Assembly (NCBI GenBank): GCA_023807065.1
Contig: JAJJLU010003735.1
Coordinates: 1-34,826 of the forward strand
Origin: Isotricha intestinalis
Taxonomy: Eukaryota; Ciliophora; Litostomatea; Vestibuliferida; Isotrichidae
Direction of reading: 5' to 3'
Length of the DNA stretch: 34,826 nucleotides
Position 1 is the first letter of the stretch, and every line of letters begins with the position of its first letter. The notes below the pieces were generated by a model that made no database searches, was not told where the DNA came from, and saw only the letters and a list, made by a program, of their open reading frames with translations. The position numbers were made by a program, and so were the translations under genes. Below, piece by piece: positions 19,422-29,259 of this stretch.

Positions 19422-20273
19422 ATGAAAAAAATACAAGAAGTAATATTAAAAAACGATACAGAGACAATAAAAAATCATACATCAGAAATAACAAAATTAA
19501 GTAAATATGATAAAATACTTTTAAAAGGGAATAACATATATATTAAATTTAAAGGAGCTCATCAAACAATTCCAATTTATTTTACAAAATCTTTTTTTAC
19601 AATATGTAAAATGTCAAGAGCAATTCCAGAAGAAATAGTATTATTTAGTTTATATTTAATTGAAGACACTGTAACTGAAAGTGAATCTATTAGTGTTGCT
19701 GAAAGAAGTGATAAAAAAGAAAAAAAAAGAATTCCGATTGTAAATAAATTTAAAGAAAGTGTTCTTGATTCTTTAGTTAAAAAAGGTAATTTTATTGCAA
19801 AAAATCCTGATTTTTATAATAAAATTTGGAGAAGATTATTTAAAACATTATTTGTTTTTCCAATTTTTATTATTTTAGGATTAATTATACAATTAGTTAA
19901 ATTTAAATTTGTTTTATTTGCATTAGTTGAGTTAATTAATTATTTATTAATTGGATTATTGGTATTTACAGCAATTTTGGGAAATATGAAAATGGAAAAA
20001 AAAAATATTCAAGATTGGGGAATTGTAAATTTAATGTTATTAGCTATGATTTGTATAAGTTTAATTTCTTTATTATCTTGTTTTATTCCTGCTCTTGGAG
20101 GATCAATTTTTGAATTATTAAATTCTGGAAAAATTCTAATTATTCCTTTTTATTTATGTTTAGGTTTTATTTTGTTTACTATTTTATTTTTAAATATTGA
20201 AATGAATAAATTTTATGAAAAATATCATGAAGAAGAAGTACAAGGGAAATTATTAGATGATATCCAACAATAA
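19422..20273 (+). CDS. Four-helix integral membrane protein, unknown function
   Basis: 283 residues. The N-terminal half (1-135) is soluble, basic and contains a segment that may be a small beta-rich or binding region (GNNIYIKFKGAHQTIPIYFT at 37-56). Four transmembrane segments follow at about 141-158, 162-186, 201-224 and 236-258. The short acidic tail (KYHEEEVQGKLLDD) contains no known sorting signal that I can identify. It has no N-terminal signal peptide, so the soluble half probably faces the cytosol. I do not recognise the family. The start at 19422 is the first ATG, in an A-rich context; the stop is TAA. It follows the repeat-protein gene in the same direction after 175 nt. Confidence 0.75.
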   Translation: MKKIQEVILKNDTETIKNHTSEITKLSKYDKILLKGNNIYIKFKGAHQTIPIYFTKSFFTICKMSRAIPEEIVLFSLYLIEDTVTESESISVAERSDKKEKKRIPIVNKFKESVLDSLVKKGNFIAKNPDFYNKIWRRLFKTLFVFPIFIILGLIIQLVKFKFVLFALVELINYLLIGLLVFTAILGNMKMEKKNIQDWGIVNLMLLAMICISLISLLSCFIPALGGSIFELLNSGKILIIPFYLCLGFILFTILFLNIEMNKFYEKYHEEEVQGKLLDDIQQ

Positions 20274-20686
20274 ATTGTAATAAAATAGAAAACGATTAAT
20301 CAATAATTTCATTTTAGTTTTTATTTAAAAATTTAATGAGCAGAAAAAATTTCTAATTTAATTTATTTAAATAATAATATATTTTTATTTTAAATCTTTT
20401 TCATTTTTCATGAAAAGAATAATTTTAGAATTATAATTATTAGGATAATAAAAAATATCATGAGGCATTTTAAAACATTTAATTGAAAATGATTTGATAA
20501 AATACATTTAAAATAAATATAGATAGTTAAATTATAATTTTAAAAAGTCAAATTATTTGAACATTATCAAATTATAAATAAAAATTTAGAAACACAAAAT
20601 TTTATGGTTAAAAATATAAATAAATAATATTCCTATCTTATATTACAATAATGAAATAAATTAATGGATAAATATTAATGATATCA
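20274..20686. other. Intergenic gap between convergent genes, with one short minus-strand open frame
   Basis: About 410 nt between the 3' ends of two convergent genes. A 40-codon frame on the minus strand (20385-20507, ATG to TAA) reads MYFIKSF at its start and MPHDIFYYPNNYNSK in the middle. It has coding-like codons but is short enough to be chance or a remnant. Nothing else is seen. Confidence 0.4.
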
Positions 20687-23236
20687 TTATGATTTTTTTA
20701 AAATTTTTATTTGAAGTTGCCTTAATTGATCATAATAACATCTTCCTTTAACATTTTTATCTTTATTAAGAATTTTATGCCTTAGTTTTATTGAAGTTGA
20801 TTTATAATTTTTAACATTAATAGGTTTATATTTTTTATTAACATCTTGAAAATAATTATCAATTGAACTAATAGTATTATTGGTATCATCATTAAAGATT
20901 GTTTTATTAAGATATACTTTTGTCCTAAAACTTTTATTATTATAATATTTTGAAGTACTATCATTCACACTTTTATTTTTATCTAAATTTTCCATTATCA
21001 TATCATTTAATACGAAATAACCAGAATCTGCATTTGATTTATTTTCCTTAAAATATCTTACACTATCAGTGTAAGTTTCATATAAGCTTTTTTGAACTTT
21101 AGATATTTCATTTTTTAATCTTTTATTAGAAGTTTTATTTGGAAAAGTATAACTATTTATAAGATACAAATTATTTTTACTGTTTAAATTTATTTTTTTT
21201 TTTTCTAATCTGTCTTTTAAATAATTGTTATTAAAATTAATTCTTCTCTTTTCAAAAGAATTTCCAAAAAGAATTTTTCCAGTATTTATTATATCTTTTC
21301 TATAATTCCTTTTAATGGGTAAAGATTGATTAAAATTATAATTAGTTTTATTAAACATTAAATTCCTTTTTCCAAAAAATAAATTTTTAAAATTTTTTTC
21401 TCTTTCAATTTCCAAAGAAATTTCATCTTCAATTTTAGCTCCATTTTCTTTAGATTCATGAGCATAAAAAGTATTAATTAAACTTTGTCTAATAATTAAT
21501 AATCTTTCTACATATTTATTATATTTTTTTTGGTTTAAATTATATTCATTTTCTTTAACAATTTTAAAAGTACTTTTCATTGAATTGAAAAAATCATAAG
21601 GTAAAGTAAATATTTCTCCTTTAATAGAAGAACATTCAACATCAAAAAAACATTTTTTAGTTTTAGAATTCATAAAATATTCACTTCCAATAATTTCATG
21701 ATTTGAAACTGAAAATAATTTAATGTTCCTTTTATCTTCTAAAAATCTTCTATTTTTTTCAGGACCAAAATATGCTCTTAATTCAGCTAAAATTTGTACA
21801 TGTTCTAAATTCAAAAAATTCTTAATTTGATTTGCTTTTGAATAATCATCTAATTTATTTAAATAATATTTTATCAATTCAATTAATTCATTAAATGACA
21901 TTTTAATAGAAATATCAAAATTTCCTTCTCTAATAAAAACTAAATTTTTAATTTCTTCATTTGTAGAAATAATTTTATTTCCTTTATTAACGGAAACAGA
22001 AATAAAATTATTATAATATCTTTTATTAATAGCATAATAAGTTAAACTTTTAAAAATTGGGAAACCTAAGATAAAATTTATATTTTGTCTTCTTTGTTTT
22101 TCAGTATAGATTTTAACAGAAATATCATAACCTTTTTTTTTCAATACTCCAAAATCACAATTTGTATGTGCAATCATTGTTGCATTTCTTTGACTTGAAG
22201 CATCACTTAAAGCCATTTCTCCAATTAAACTTCCAGTTTTTTTAGTTATTATTTTTACATAGTCATATATTATAAAATGATTAATATGTTTATTTGGTAT
22301 TTCTATATTTTCTTCTAAAGGTTTATATACTTTTAATCTTTCTATATATTGTTCTGTTGATATATTATCTACTGTTAATTCACTAAAATCTTGATTTTTT
22401 TTATTAAATAATTTACTTAAATATGATAATTTTAATTTAGGTTCATCTATTAAATCTCTATATTTTGGTTCTAACTGATTTAAATAATATGATAAATTAT
22501 TTTTCTTTGAAGCTAATCTATTAATTGATTCAAGCATATTATTTTTCTTATTTATATTTGAAAAATATTTTCTTGGAAATTTAAAAGGAGAATTAGTCGG
22601 AGATTTATCTTCTGATTTATTGTCTTCAATATCTAAATATTCATCATTAATAATTTCAAAAGGATAATATTCAAAATTTTCTTTAATAACATTCAATAAA
22701 ATAGAATATTCTTTATATTTAATGAGAGTGGCTATATATAAATGAAAATTTTCTTCTTCTAATCTAACTAATTTTTTTTGTTTAATTAATATATCAACTT
22801 CACCATTTAAAACTATAAAAGCATTTTTACCTTTATCACCATATCTACAAATTATTTTATTTTGAGGATAATTTTGATATTCTAAATACAATGCTACAGT
22901 TTGAAGTAATTCTTTTGGATTAGTTTTCGCTTGTTTTATTAATAATTTTGAAAATTCTTTCATAAAACATAAATAATCATATATTATTTCATAATCAATT
23001 GAAGTTTTTTGAGGTTTTGATATACAATATAATACTTTTTCTAATAATAATTCTCTATTTAAATTTAATTCTTCTAAATTTGATAAAAGATAATAATCAT
23101 TAATATCTGGATCATGTGTTAAATATCTATTTGAACTAATTACAAATTTTAATCTTTTATTTAATGTATCTAATAATTCTTCATTTGTGATTGTTGATAA
23201 TTTTTTTGAACTTAAATGAAGAAACTTATTTTTCAT
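20687..23236 (-). CDS. Cyclic-nucleotide-binding-domain protein with a split CNB fold
   Basis: 849 residues. The first half of a CNB beta-barrel is at about 111-157 (KIICRYGDKGKNAFIVLNGEVDIL). The second half, with the phosphate-binding cassette, is at about 326-375 (GSLIGEMALSDASSQRNAT, carrying Glu340 and Arg350, the ribose- and phosphate-contacting residues of the family). About 165 residues, partly disordered, are inserted between the halves. A second, weaker CNB-like region follows at about 395-560 (NKGNKIISTNEEIKNLVFIREGNFDISI, later IIGSEYFM). The C-terminal third is basic and Asn/Ser/Lys-rich. No channel helices and no kinase domain are present, so this is a stand-alone cNMP sensor or scaffold. 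CNB proteins of this layout are common in ciliates. Binding of cAMP or cGMP is inferred from the intact cassette. Confidence 0.82.
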   Translation of the reverse strand: MKNKFLHLSSKKLSTITNEELLDTLNKRLKFVISSNRYLTHDPDINDYYLLSNLEELNLNRELLLEKVLYCISKPQKTSIDYEIIYDYLCFMKEFSKLLIKQAKTNPKELLQTVALYLEYQNYPQNKIICRYGDKGKNAFIVLNGEVDILIKQKKLVRLEEENFHLYIATLIKYKEYSILLNVIKENFEYYPFEIINDEYLDIEDNKSEDKSPTNSPFKFPRKYFSNINKKNNMLESINRLASKKNNLSYYLNQLEPKYRDLIDEPKLKLSYLSKLFNKKNQDFSELTVDNISTEQYIERLKVYKPLEENIEIPNKHINHFIIYDYVKIITKKTGSLIGEMALSDASSQRNATMIAHTNCDFGVLKKKGYDISVKIYTEKQRRQNINFILGFPIFKSLTYYAINKRYYNNFISVSVNKGNKIISTNEEIKNLVFIREGNFDISIKMSFNELIELIKYYLNKLDDYSKANQIKNFLNLEHVQILAELRAYFGPEKNRRFLEDKRNIKLFSVSNHEIIGSEYFMNSKTKKCFFDVECSSIKGEIFTLPYDFFNSMKSTFKIVKENEYNLNQKKYNKYVERLLIIRQSLINTFYAHESKENGAKIEDEISLEIEREKNFKNLFFGKRNLMFNKTNYNFNQSLPIKRNYRKDIINTGKILFGNSFEKRRINFNNNYLKDRLEKKKINLNSKNNLYLINSYTFPNKTSNKRLKNEISKVQKSLYETYTDSVRYFKENKSNADSGYFVLNDMIMENLDKNKSVNDSTSKYYNNKSFRTKVYLNKTIFNDDTNNTISSIDNYFQDVNKKYKPINVKNYKSTSIKLRHKILNKDKNVKGRCYYDQLRQLQIKILKKS

Positions 23237-23620
23237 TTTAATGGGTTTATTTGATTTTCTCTAATTATTTTATTTTTGAAATCAATAAATATTTTAAAAA
23301 ATAAAAATTAATTATATTCAGTGAAATAAAAATGATAACATTAAAAAAAAAGAAAATTAGGAGGAAAATTAAATAGATTATTAAAAATTTGAAAGAATAT
23401 TTAAATAAAACACATATTTCATATAGATAATTAGATAATTTAAATAACTTAAAACAGGCGAAAGGACTATTATTATTTTGACTTATACCACGGAAAGATG
23501 AATATTTTTTCAATTTATAAAAAAATAGAAAAAATGAGATTTTATTAGAAAAAGTAATAGAATAAACTTTAAAAATAATTTTTGTTTATAAAGTAATTTT
23601 TAATTATATTTGAATAATTT
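23237..23620. other. Intergenic gap left of the decayed gene
   Basis: About 380 nt holding the leader of the CNB-protein gene (-) and the region before the decayed plus-strand gene. A minus-strand frame at 23265-23513 is mostly Ile, Phe, Leu and Tyr and looks like chance. Around 23455-23500 the sequence is slightly less A/T-rich (ACAGGCGAAAGGAC), without an identifiable feature. Confidence 0.5.
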
Positions 23621-25659
23621 TTGTTTTTATATTTTAAATTTGTTTTTGATGGAAAAAAGAGTGAAACGGAAAAAAATAATTCAAAAATGGCTATTGATTT
23701 AAATACTTCCAAAAAAATAATTTATCAATATAATATACATCAATTAAATTTAGCTTCTGTTGAATTTGATGATAATTATTCAAATAAATGTATAAATATT
23801 CCTAAAACAGTTAATCATAAATTCATTATTAATGAAAATAATAAAATTATTAATAATTGTCATTTAAGTATTAAACAAAATGATAATAATTATGAAGAAG
23901 AAATATCGCATTTTATTGATGAAAAAAAGATAAATTTAAAAAAGAAATTTCTAAAGTAAATGATAACAAGAAAAGAAATAAGAAAAAAGTAAAAATTATA
24001 AATTTAATGATTCTAAAAAATCAAATTTCTTTTAGTGAAATTCAGATTAATTTTATAGGAAAAAATAAAGAAATAAATCCTCATGAAAATGCTAAATTAA
24101 AACATAATAAATTAATACAAAGATTTTCAAATAAGTAAATTAGAAATTATTAGGAATTGAAAAATGAAAAAATGAAAAATGAATTTTTGAAATAAAAAAT
24201 AATTTTTAATCAGAAAATATATTTTCAATAAATTTAAAAATAAAAAAAACATTAAATGAGAAAAAAGATAAATTTATTATTTAAGAACCTTTTCAAATAA
24301 ATATTTTAGTTGATTAAGATGATATTATTCCAACATCAATTGATACAAATAGAGAAGGAAAATTAGATAAAAAAAAATAACAAAAGATATTAATTCAATT
24401 TCTCAGAATGTTGAAAAAGTTAATAATCAAATTTATAAATGTGAAAAATTTGAAATTTATAAATTCAAAAATAATAAAAATATATTTCTTAAAGGTTAGA
24501 TGAAACTCAAATATTTTATTACAAAATGATTATTTATATGAAAAAGAACCTAATAAAATATATAATAAAGAAGAAAAAAAGAATTTGAAAAAAATAGAAA
24601 TAACATTATAAAAGAAAAAAATCCTATTCAAATAGTCAAAATAATAAAAATTTAGAACATAAAAATAATAAGACAAATATAGAAGAAAAAGATATTTTAA
24701 AACATTCTAAAAATTATAAAAATTTATTCAATAATAATGTCCAATTGTTTCAAGAGAAAAATTATTTGATGAGATAACATGTGAAAAAAGAACAAATTGT
24801 TTCTTGGAGCTTGACAATAATAAAGAGGGAAAATTTAAAACTCTTAGAAAAGAAGATTCACAAAAAATAATAAGCAATAAAAAACAAAAAAAAAATTGAA
24901 TAAAAATATTTAATAGAATTGTAAAAATATGAAAGAAACAAAATCATTAAATTTAAAGGTAAATAATAATAAAGATAAAAAACTGTATATACAAATGAAT
25001 GTGAAGAAAAATGATAAAAAACAAGTGAAAAAATAAATATTAAAGAATTAAACAAATATCTTGATAATCATATAAATATAAATATTAAACAAAATATTAC
25101 AAATCATAAAGAAGATTATTATTTTTTCAATGAATCACATAAAAGTACTGTTATTAAAAAGCCAAACAATTTTAATGTTCAAAATACTGTAAATTCAAAT
25201 TCAAGAGATAAAAAATCCAAAATAAATTGAATTGATTTCTTGGAGTTGGAAAAGCATAAATCAAATAAAAGAATTTTTGAAGAAATAAAAAGTTTATTAT
25301 TATATGAAAGTAAATCTTTATCAAATAAATTAAAAAACCTTGAAAATAATAAAGAAATAGGAGATAAAAAAAATAAATATATTGGATGCAAATATTTTTG
25401 AAAATGTATCAATGTATAATATTCATATACTCCTTTAAATATAGATAAAAATTTAATTAGTTTTATTCCAAAAACCATTTCTAAATATGAAGAATTAGGA
25501 TTAAATACTTTTAAATTAATTTGTGATAAACATTCTAGATATAAATATGTTACAACTCATTTATTATATAGTCAAAATAGAAAAAATGAAATAATAAAAA
25601 ATTATGAAACTGATAAATTAAATCTTTCAGATTGTTTTAAAAGAATAATTTATCCTTAA
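23621..25659 (+). pseudogene. Decayed gene for a Lys/Asn-rich protein
   Basis: Coding-like sequence runs for about 2 kb but no single frame stays open. Open blocks include 23621-23959 (contains MAIDLNTSKK and NIHQLNLASVEFDDNY), a second from about 23925 to 24138 (NPHENAKLKHNK), one near 24316-24380 (DDIIPTSIDTNREGKL), one near 24388-24500 (SISQNVEKVNNQIYKC), one near 25030-25230 (DYYFFNESHKSTVIKKPNN) and a last block from about 25437 to the TAA at 25657 (ISKYEELGLNTFKLICDKHS). Blocks are joined by one-base frame changes, often at A runs, and by in-frame TAA, TAG and TGA codons. No GT-AG introns explain the breaks. It is flanked by intact genes. Original function unknown. An assembly with many homopolymer errors is the alternative, but many breaks are substitutions to stops, which such errors would not give. 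Confidence 0.65.
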
Positions 25660-25769
25660 ATAATTTATATGAATCATTAATGAAAATCATTTAAAAGAAT
25701 AATATATTAATAAAAGTAATATTTTATTTACAAAATTTTAAAATTAAATATTTTTTTTTATTAATTTAA

Positions 25770-26219
25770 ATGTCTGAATCTTTGAGTATAGAAACAAGAA
25801 ATAAATTAAAAGCAAATTTTAATAATTTTGATAAAGATCAAGATGGTTTAATTTCATATCAAGAGTTAAAAGAATTAATGAAACAAACATCAAAATCTTT
25901 TATTGAAGCAGATTTACAAGATTTATTAAATGAAGTAGATATAAATGAAAAAGGACAAATTAATTGTAAAACTTATATTGATATTATTTCTAAATTAAAT
26001 AGAAAAAATGATACTGATGATGAAATAATTGAAGTTTTTAAAATATTTGATAAAGATAATTCAGGTTTGATTTCTACTAAAAAAATTATGGATGTTTTTT
26101 TAAAAATTGATGAAAATATTAAAGAAGAAGAAGTTTTACAAATGATTAAAGAATGTGATATTGATCAAGATGGTTATTTAAATTTTGAAGAATTTTCTCA
26201 TATGGTTAAAAATAAATAA
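25770..26219 (+). CDS. Calmodulin-like EF-hand protein (four EF-hands, two degenerate)
   Basis: 149 residues, the size of calmodulin or centrin without its tail. There are four EF-hand motifs. Loop 1, DKDQDGLISYQE, and loop 4, DIDQDGYLNFEE, have acidic residues at positions 1, 3, 5 and 12 and should bind Ca2+. Loop 2, DINEKGQINCKT, has Thr at position 12 and Lys at 5. Loop 3, DKDNSGLISTKK, has Lys at position 12. Both probably bind poorly or not at all. The central linker (KLNRKNDTDDEIIEVF) matches calmodulin's. It could be a divergent calmodulin, a centrin-like protein or a light chain; the short N-terminus argues against a typical centrin. Ca2+ sensing in the cytosol is inferred. It lies 110 nt after the decayed gene and 74 nt before the next gene. 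Confidence 0.88.
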   Translation: MSESLSIETRNKLKANFNNFDKDQDGLISYQELKELMKQTSKSFIEADLQDLLNEVDINEKGQINCKTYIDIISKLNRKNDTDDEIIEVFKIFDKDNSGLISTKKIMDVFLKIDENIKEEEVLQMIKECDIDQDGYLNFEEFSHMVKNK

Positions 26220-26293
26220 ACTTTTTTAAAATTTAATTTTATAAATTAATAAAATATTATTTTTATGTTTTACAAAATAATTTTTAAGATTTA

Positions 26294-27431
26294 ATGGGTG
26301 ATAATATTGAAAAGCTTAAAAAATCTATGATTAATTTTTATCTTGAAATTAAAAAAGAAAATGTAAGGTTAATTATAATTAAATAAAGGATGAAGAAAAA
26401 GGAAAAGAAAAAGAGGAAATAGTGGCAAATTTAAAAAGGCAAAATTTATTAACTTTATTTGAATATATTAAATCAACTTTTGATATTTCTTTAAATTTAA
26501 AAATAGAAAATGGAATTAAAGAATATAAAGAAAGTAATATTTCAACTGAAAATGAAGGTTATAGTAAAAGTTATGAAGATTTATTGAAAAAAGAAGAAAA
26601 AAGTTTAAGAGAACATATTTCAAATGAAAATCAATTAAAATTATATATCGAAGGTCTTTTAGACGAACAAGAAACATTAAAAAAGAAAAATAAAAAATTA
26701 TTGTATAAAATAGTAATATTAATATAATATAATATAATATATAGGATTTACTAAAAGATTTTAAATCAAAAGCAATAAATTATTGTTTTAAAATTGACAA
26801 TTTACAAAATGAAATAAAAGATTTAAAAGAAAAAAATAAATCATTGAATACAGAATTAGAGAAATTAAAATCTCAAATAGTTTTAAAAGATAAAAAAATA
26901 AATTCTTTAGAAACAAAAATATTATGTAAAGCAAATAAAAAATTAAATAATATATCATGTATAATTTCAAATAGAAAGAAATTAAATAATTCCTGCAATA
27001 ATAATTCAGGATTTTCTTTTGAAAAAAAAAATAATAAGGTGAATACTTGTTTAAGAGGATTAAAAATGCAAGAAAATTTAGAAAAATATAAAAAATTAAC
27101 AAATGAACGTGCATCTCAGATATCATTTAATAATGATTTAGAAATAGGGAATGATAATTTGAATTATCTTAAAAAAAATAAAACTCCTATAAAAAGAATT
27201 CAAATATATAATAAATATGGTAATTTAGCTGATTATTTAAAAAATGAACAAAAAAAAATTAATACTAAAAAAAATGATCGTTATAAAGAAGATATTCAAA
27301 ATTTAAGTGTAAATTATCCTAAAAATAAAAGCTTTTCTAATTCAAATATTATTGATAAATTAGATGTGAATGTTCGTCAAGATTATTTCAATAAACACAC
27401 ATCTTTTAGGAATGAAATGATAAATAAATAA
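26294..27431 (+). CDS. Three-exon coiled-coil protein, unknown function
   Basis: Exons 26294-26362, 26389-26712 and 26745-27431, joined across introns of 26 and 32 nt (both phase 0), give 359 residues. Without splicing, the frame is broken by TAA codons in both introns. Residues 1-130 are helical and charged (EKLKKSMINFYLEIKKEN, then EEKGKEKEEIVANLKRQN). Residues of about 130-180 form a clear coiled coil (DNLQNEIKDLKEKNKSLN, ELEKLKSQI). The C-terminal half is basic and probably disordered. The first ATG (26294) was chosen because it is the only one giving an open first exon. I recognise no family. It sits 74 nt after the EF-hand gene on the same strand; a shared role is possible but not shown. 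Confidence 0.75.
26363..26388 (+). other. 26-nt intron
   Basis: The donor is GTAAGG and the acceptor AAAG. It is phase 0, between Asn23 and Asp24 of the coiled-coil protein, and contains a TAA in the exon frame. Confidence 0.75.
26713..26744 (+). other. 32-nt intron
   Basis: The donor is GTAATA and the acceptor ATATAG; the body is almost only ATAAT-type repeats. It is phase 0. Removing it links two helical stretches and skips the in-frame TAA. Confidence 0.75.
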
Positions 27432-28447
27432 AATTAAAAGTCAATTGTTATTTAATAGTGTAAATAAAAGTAAATATAATTTCAAAAATATGTTTCTTTT
27501 GTTCTAAAATGCAAATAATTATATTATTGAATTAAATTTGAGTTTATTGATTAAAAATTTATAAAACTTCTTGATTAAATATTTTAAAGTTTAATAATAT
27601 AATGGGCATTTTAAATGGAGCTTTTAAATATAAAATTAATTTATTATTATTATAAGATTTGTAATTTTGAAGAATAGAAATGAATATTAATAATAGTTTT
27701 ATTAATGTGATTAGAGATAAGAGAATTAAAGATATTTATGGAAATGATTTAATTTTATTTATTTTATATATTAATAATTTTTTTTTGAATTTAACTTTTA
27801 TTTCATTTTTAAACATATACATTTTACATAAATATTAAAAAAAAATTTTATTATTTTTAAACCAAAATAATTAAATAGGAGATGAAATCAAAATCCCTTT
27901 AAAATAAATATAAATAAAAGATCAAATAAGAAAAAAAAAAAGATTTAATGGAATATATTTTATAGTGGTTTTAATGATAGTATAATAAAATTGTCAATTT
28001 ATTTATATTTCTTCAAAGAATAAAAAAAAATATATATATTTCTCTTAATCTAATATATTAATTGGAATAATGTTTTAAACATATTGTATACATTCAATGA
28101 ATATATATCCAGAAGAAATTTTATTATATTGGGGATTTTATATTTGTAATTATAATTATAAATTAAAAAGATATTATTCAATTTGTAAAGTTTTTAAACT
28201 TGAAAAATTACATCATTATTCTATTTATAATGTTTATATTTTAATTTAACTCATTATTATCCTGGGGTTAATAATTATATTGATTTTATAATAAGAATTA
28301 TTTCATGAAATTATTATTCATTAAAAAATTTAATAAATGATTGAAAAAAATTTTTACTCAAAGAATAAAAAAGAACAAACAAAAAAAAAAGAAAAAAAAA
28401 ACAACGAAAACTTAAAATCAATAAAAAAGCCTTTAAATATTACTTCC
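27432..28447. other. 1-kb gap with two short open frames
   Basis: A long gap by the standard of this window. A 52-codon plus-strand frame (27680-27838) starts MNINNSFINVIRDKRIKD and turns into a hydrophobic stretch. A second, at 28097-28249, is listed separately. Upstream of the first, the same frame holds an ATG at 27602 followed by three stops. The rest is homopolymer-rich A/T DNA. This may be the remains of one or two dead genes, or chance. Confidence 0.4.
28097..28249 (+). CDS. Short open frame, F-box-like fragment
   Basis: 50 codons from ATG to TAA. The start, NIYPEEILLYWGFYI, then YYSICKVFKLEKL, resembles the first helices of an F-box (Leu-Pro-x-Glu-Ile-Leu ... Ser-x-x-Cys-Lys-x-Phe). 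A full F-box protein would continue with a substrate-binding region, and no open frame follows. It is either a fragment of a dead gene or a chance likeness. Codons resemble those of neighbouring genes. Confidence 0.25.
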   Translation: MNIYPEEILLYWGFYICNYNYKLKRYYSICKVFKLEKLHHYSIYNVYILI

Positions 28448-29166
28448 TCATTTTTGTAACTGTTTTTTAGCATCAGTAAGTGGAACATAATTAACAGACA
28501 ATACTTTTTTTTCTTTGATATTTCCTTCAGAATCTTTATCAATAATATAAATCCACTGAGATTCATATTCTCCTCCAACAGGAATAAACATTCTTCCATT
28601 CTTATCTAATTGATTAATTAATTCTTGAGGAATTTGAGGAGCAGCAGCACCAACATGAATAGCTTTATAAGGAGCATATGTTTTATATCCCAATCTTCCA
28701 TCACAATTCTCCATAACGACTTTTTTTTCTTTTAATAAATTTTCATGATGTTTGGAAATATTTTTAATGCTTAAATCATATAATTTTTTAATATGTTCAA
28801 CACCAACAACAATTCCAGTATCATTAATCATTTTACTTAAAGCAATAGTTCTAATTTTTTTTATAAAATTGATTATATTATTTTTTATTCTTACAAGTAA
28901 CCACTTCCTGAACCGACATCGAGTACATGACAAGAGGGTGTCAAGTAATTTGAGAGGTACTCCAAAGCATATGCGTGCATATGAGGAGCTGAAATTGTGG
29001 CGTTGCAGTCTATGTATTGAGGGTTGTCTGCATAGGGAGAAGAATTTGTAAAGTCTGCTCTGTCTACTTGGCGCATCGCGTTATATACAGAATCTTTTGT
29101 TATTACTTTTCTTTTTTTTAAGTGTTCTAATAAAGCTTCCATTGATGGGAGACTGTATCGGAACAT
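28448..29166 (-). CDS. PCMT: Protein-L-isoaspartate O-methyltransferase
   Basis: Exon 1 is 29166-28895 and exon 2 is 28850-28448. The 44-nt intron splits a Leu codon (TT|A), giving 224 residues, close to animal PCMT1 at about 227. The enzyme moves a methyl group from S-adenosylmethionine to L-isoaspartyl residues in aged proteins and so starts their repair. Visible blocks are the N-terminal helix (MFRYSLPSMEALLEHLKKRK), DRADF, the substrate loop ISAPHMHAYALEYL, SAM motif I VLDVGSGSGYL (residues ~81-91), VVGVEHIKKL, GDGR-like NCDGRLGY, PYKAIHVGAAAPQIPQELI and LNQLDKNGRMFIPVGG. All core blocks are intact. It ends at TGA, the only stop that is not TAA among the intact genes. Most of exon 1 is far more GC-rich than everything around it. 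Confidence 0.95.
28851..28894 (-). other. 44-nt intron in PCMT
   Basis: The donor is GTAAGA and the acceptor ATTAG on the minus strand. It is phase 2. It restores motif I to the following strand (GSGSGYL then TIALSKM), which is exactly the family pattern. Confidence 0.92.
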
Positions 29167-29259
29167 TTTTTTTTTTTATTTATATTTTGTTTTTTTTTAT
29201 TATTGGTATTTTTTATTTTATTGTTAATGTTTGTTTTATTGAATTTTATTTTTTTTCTT

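Noticed and set aside
24139..24380. Idea that the decayed gene uses TAA/TAG/TGA as sense codons
   Set aside because: The region also needs several one-base frame changes, and neighbouring genes clearly use TAA as stop and TGG for Trp.
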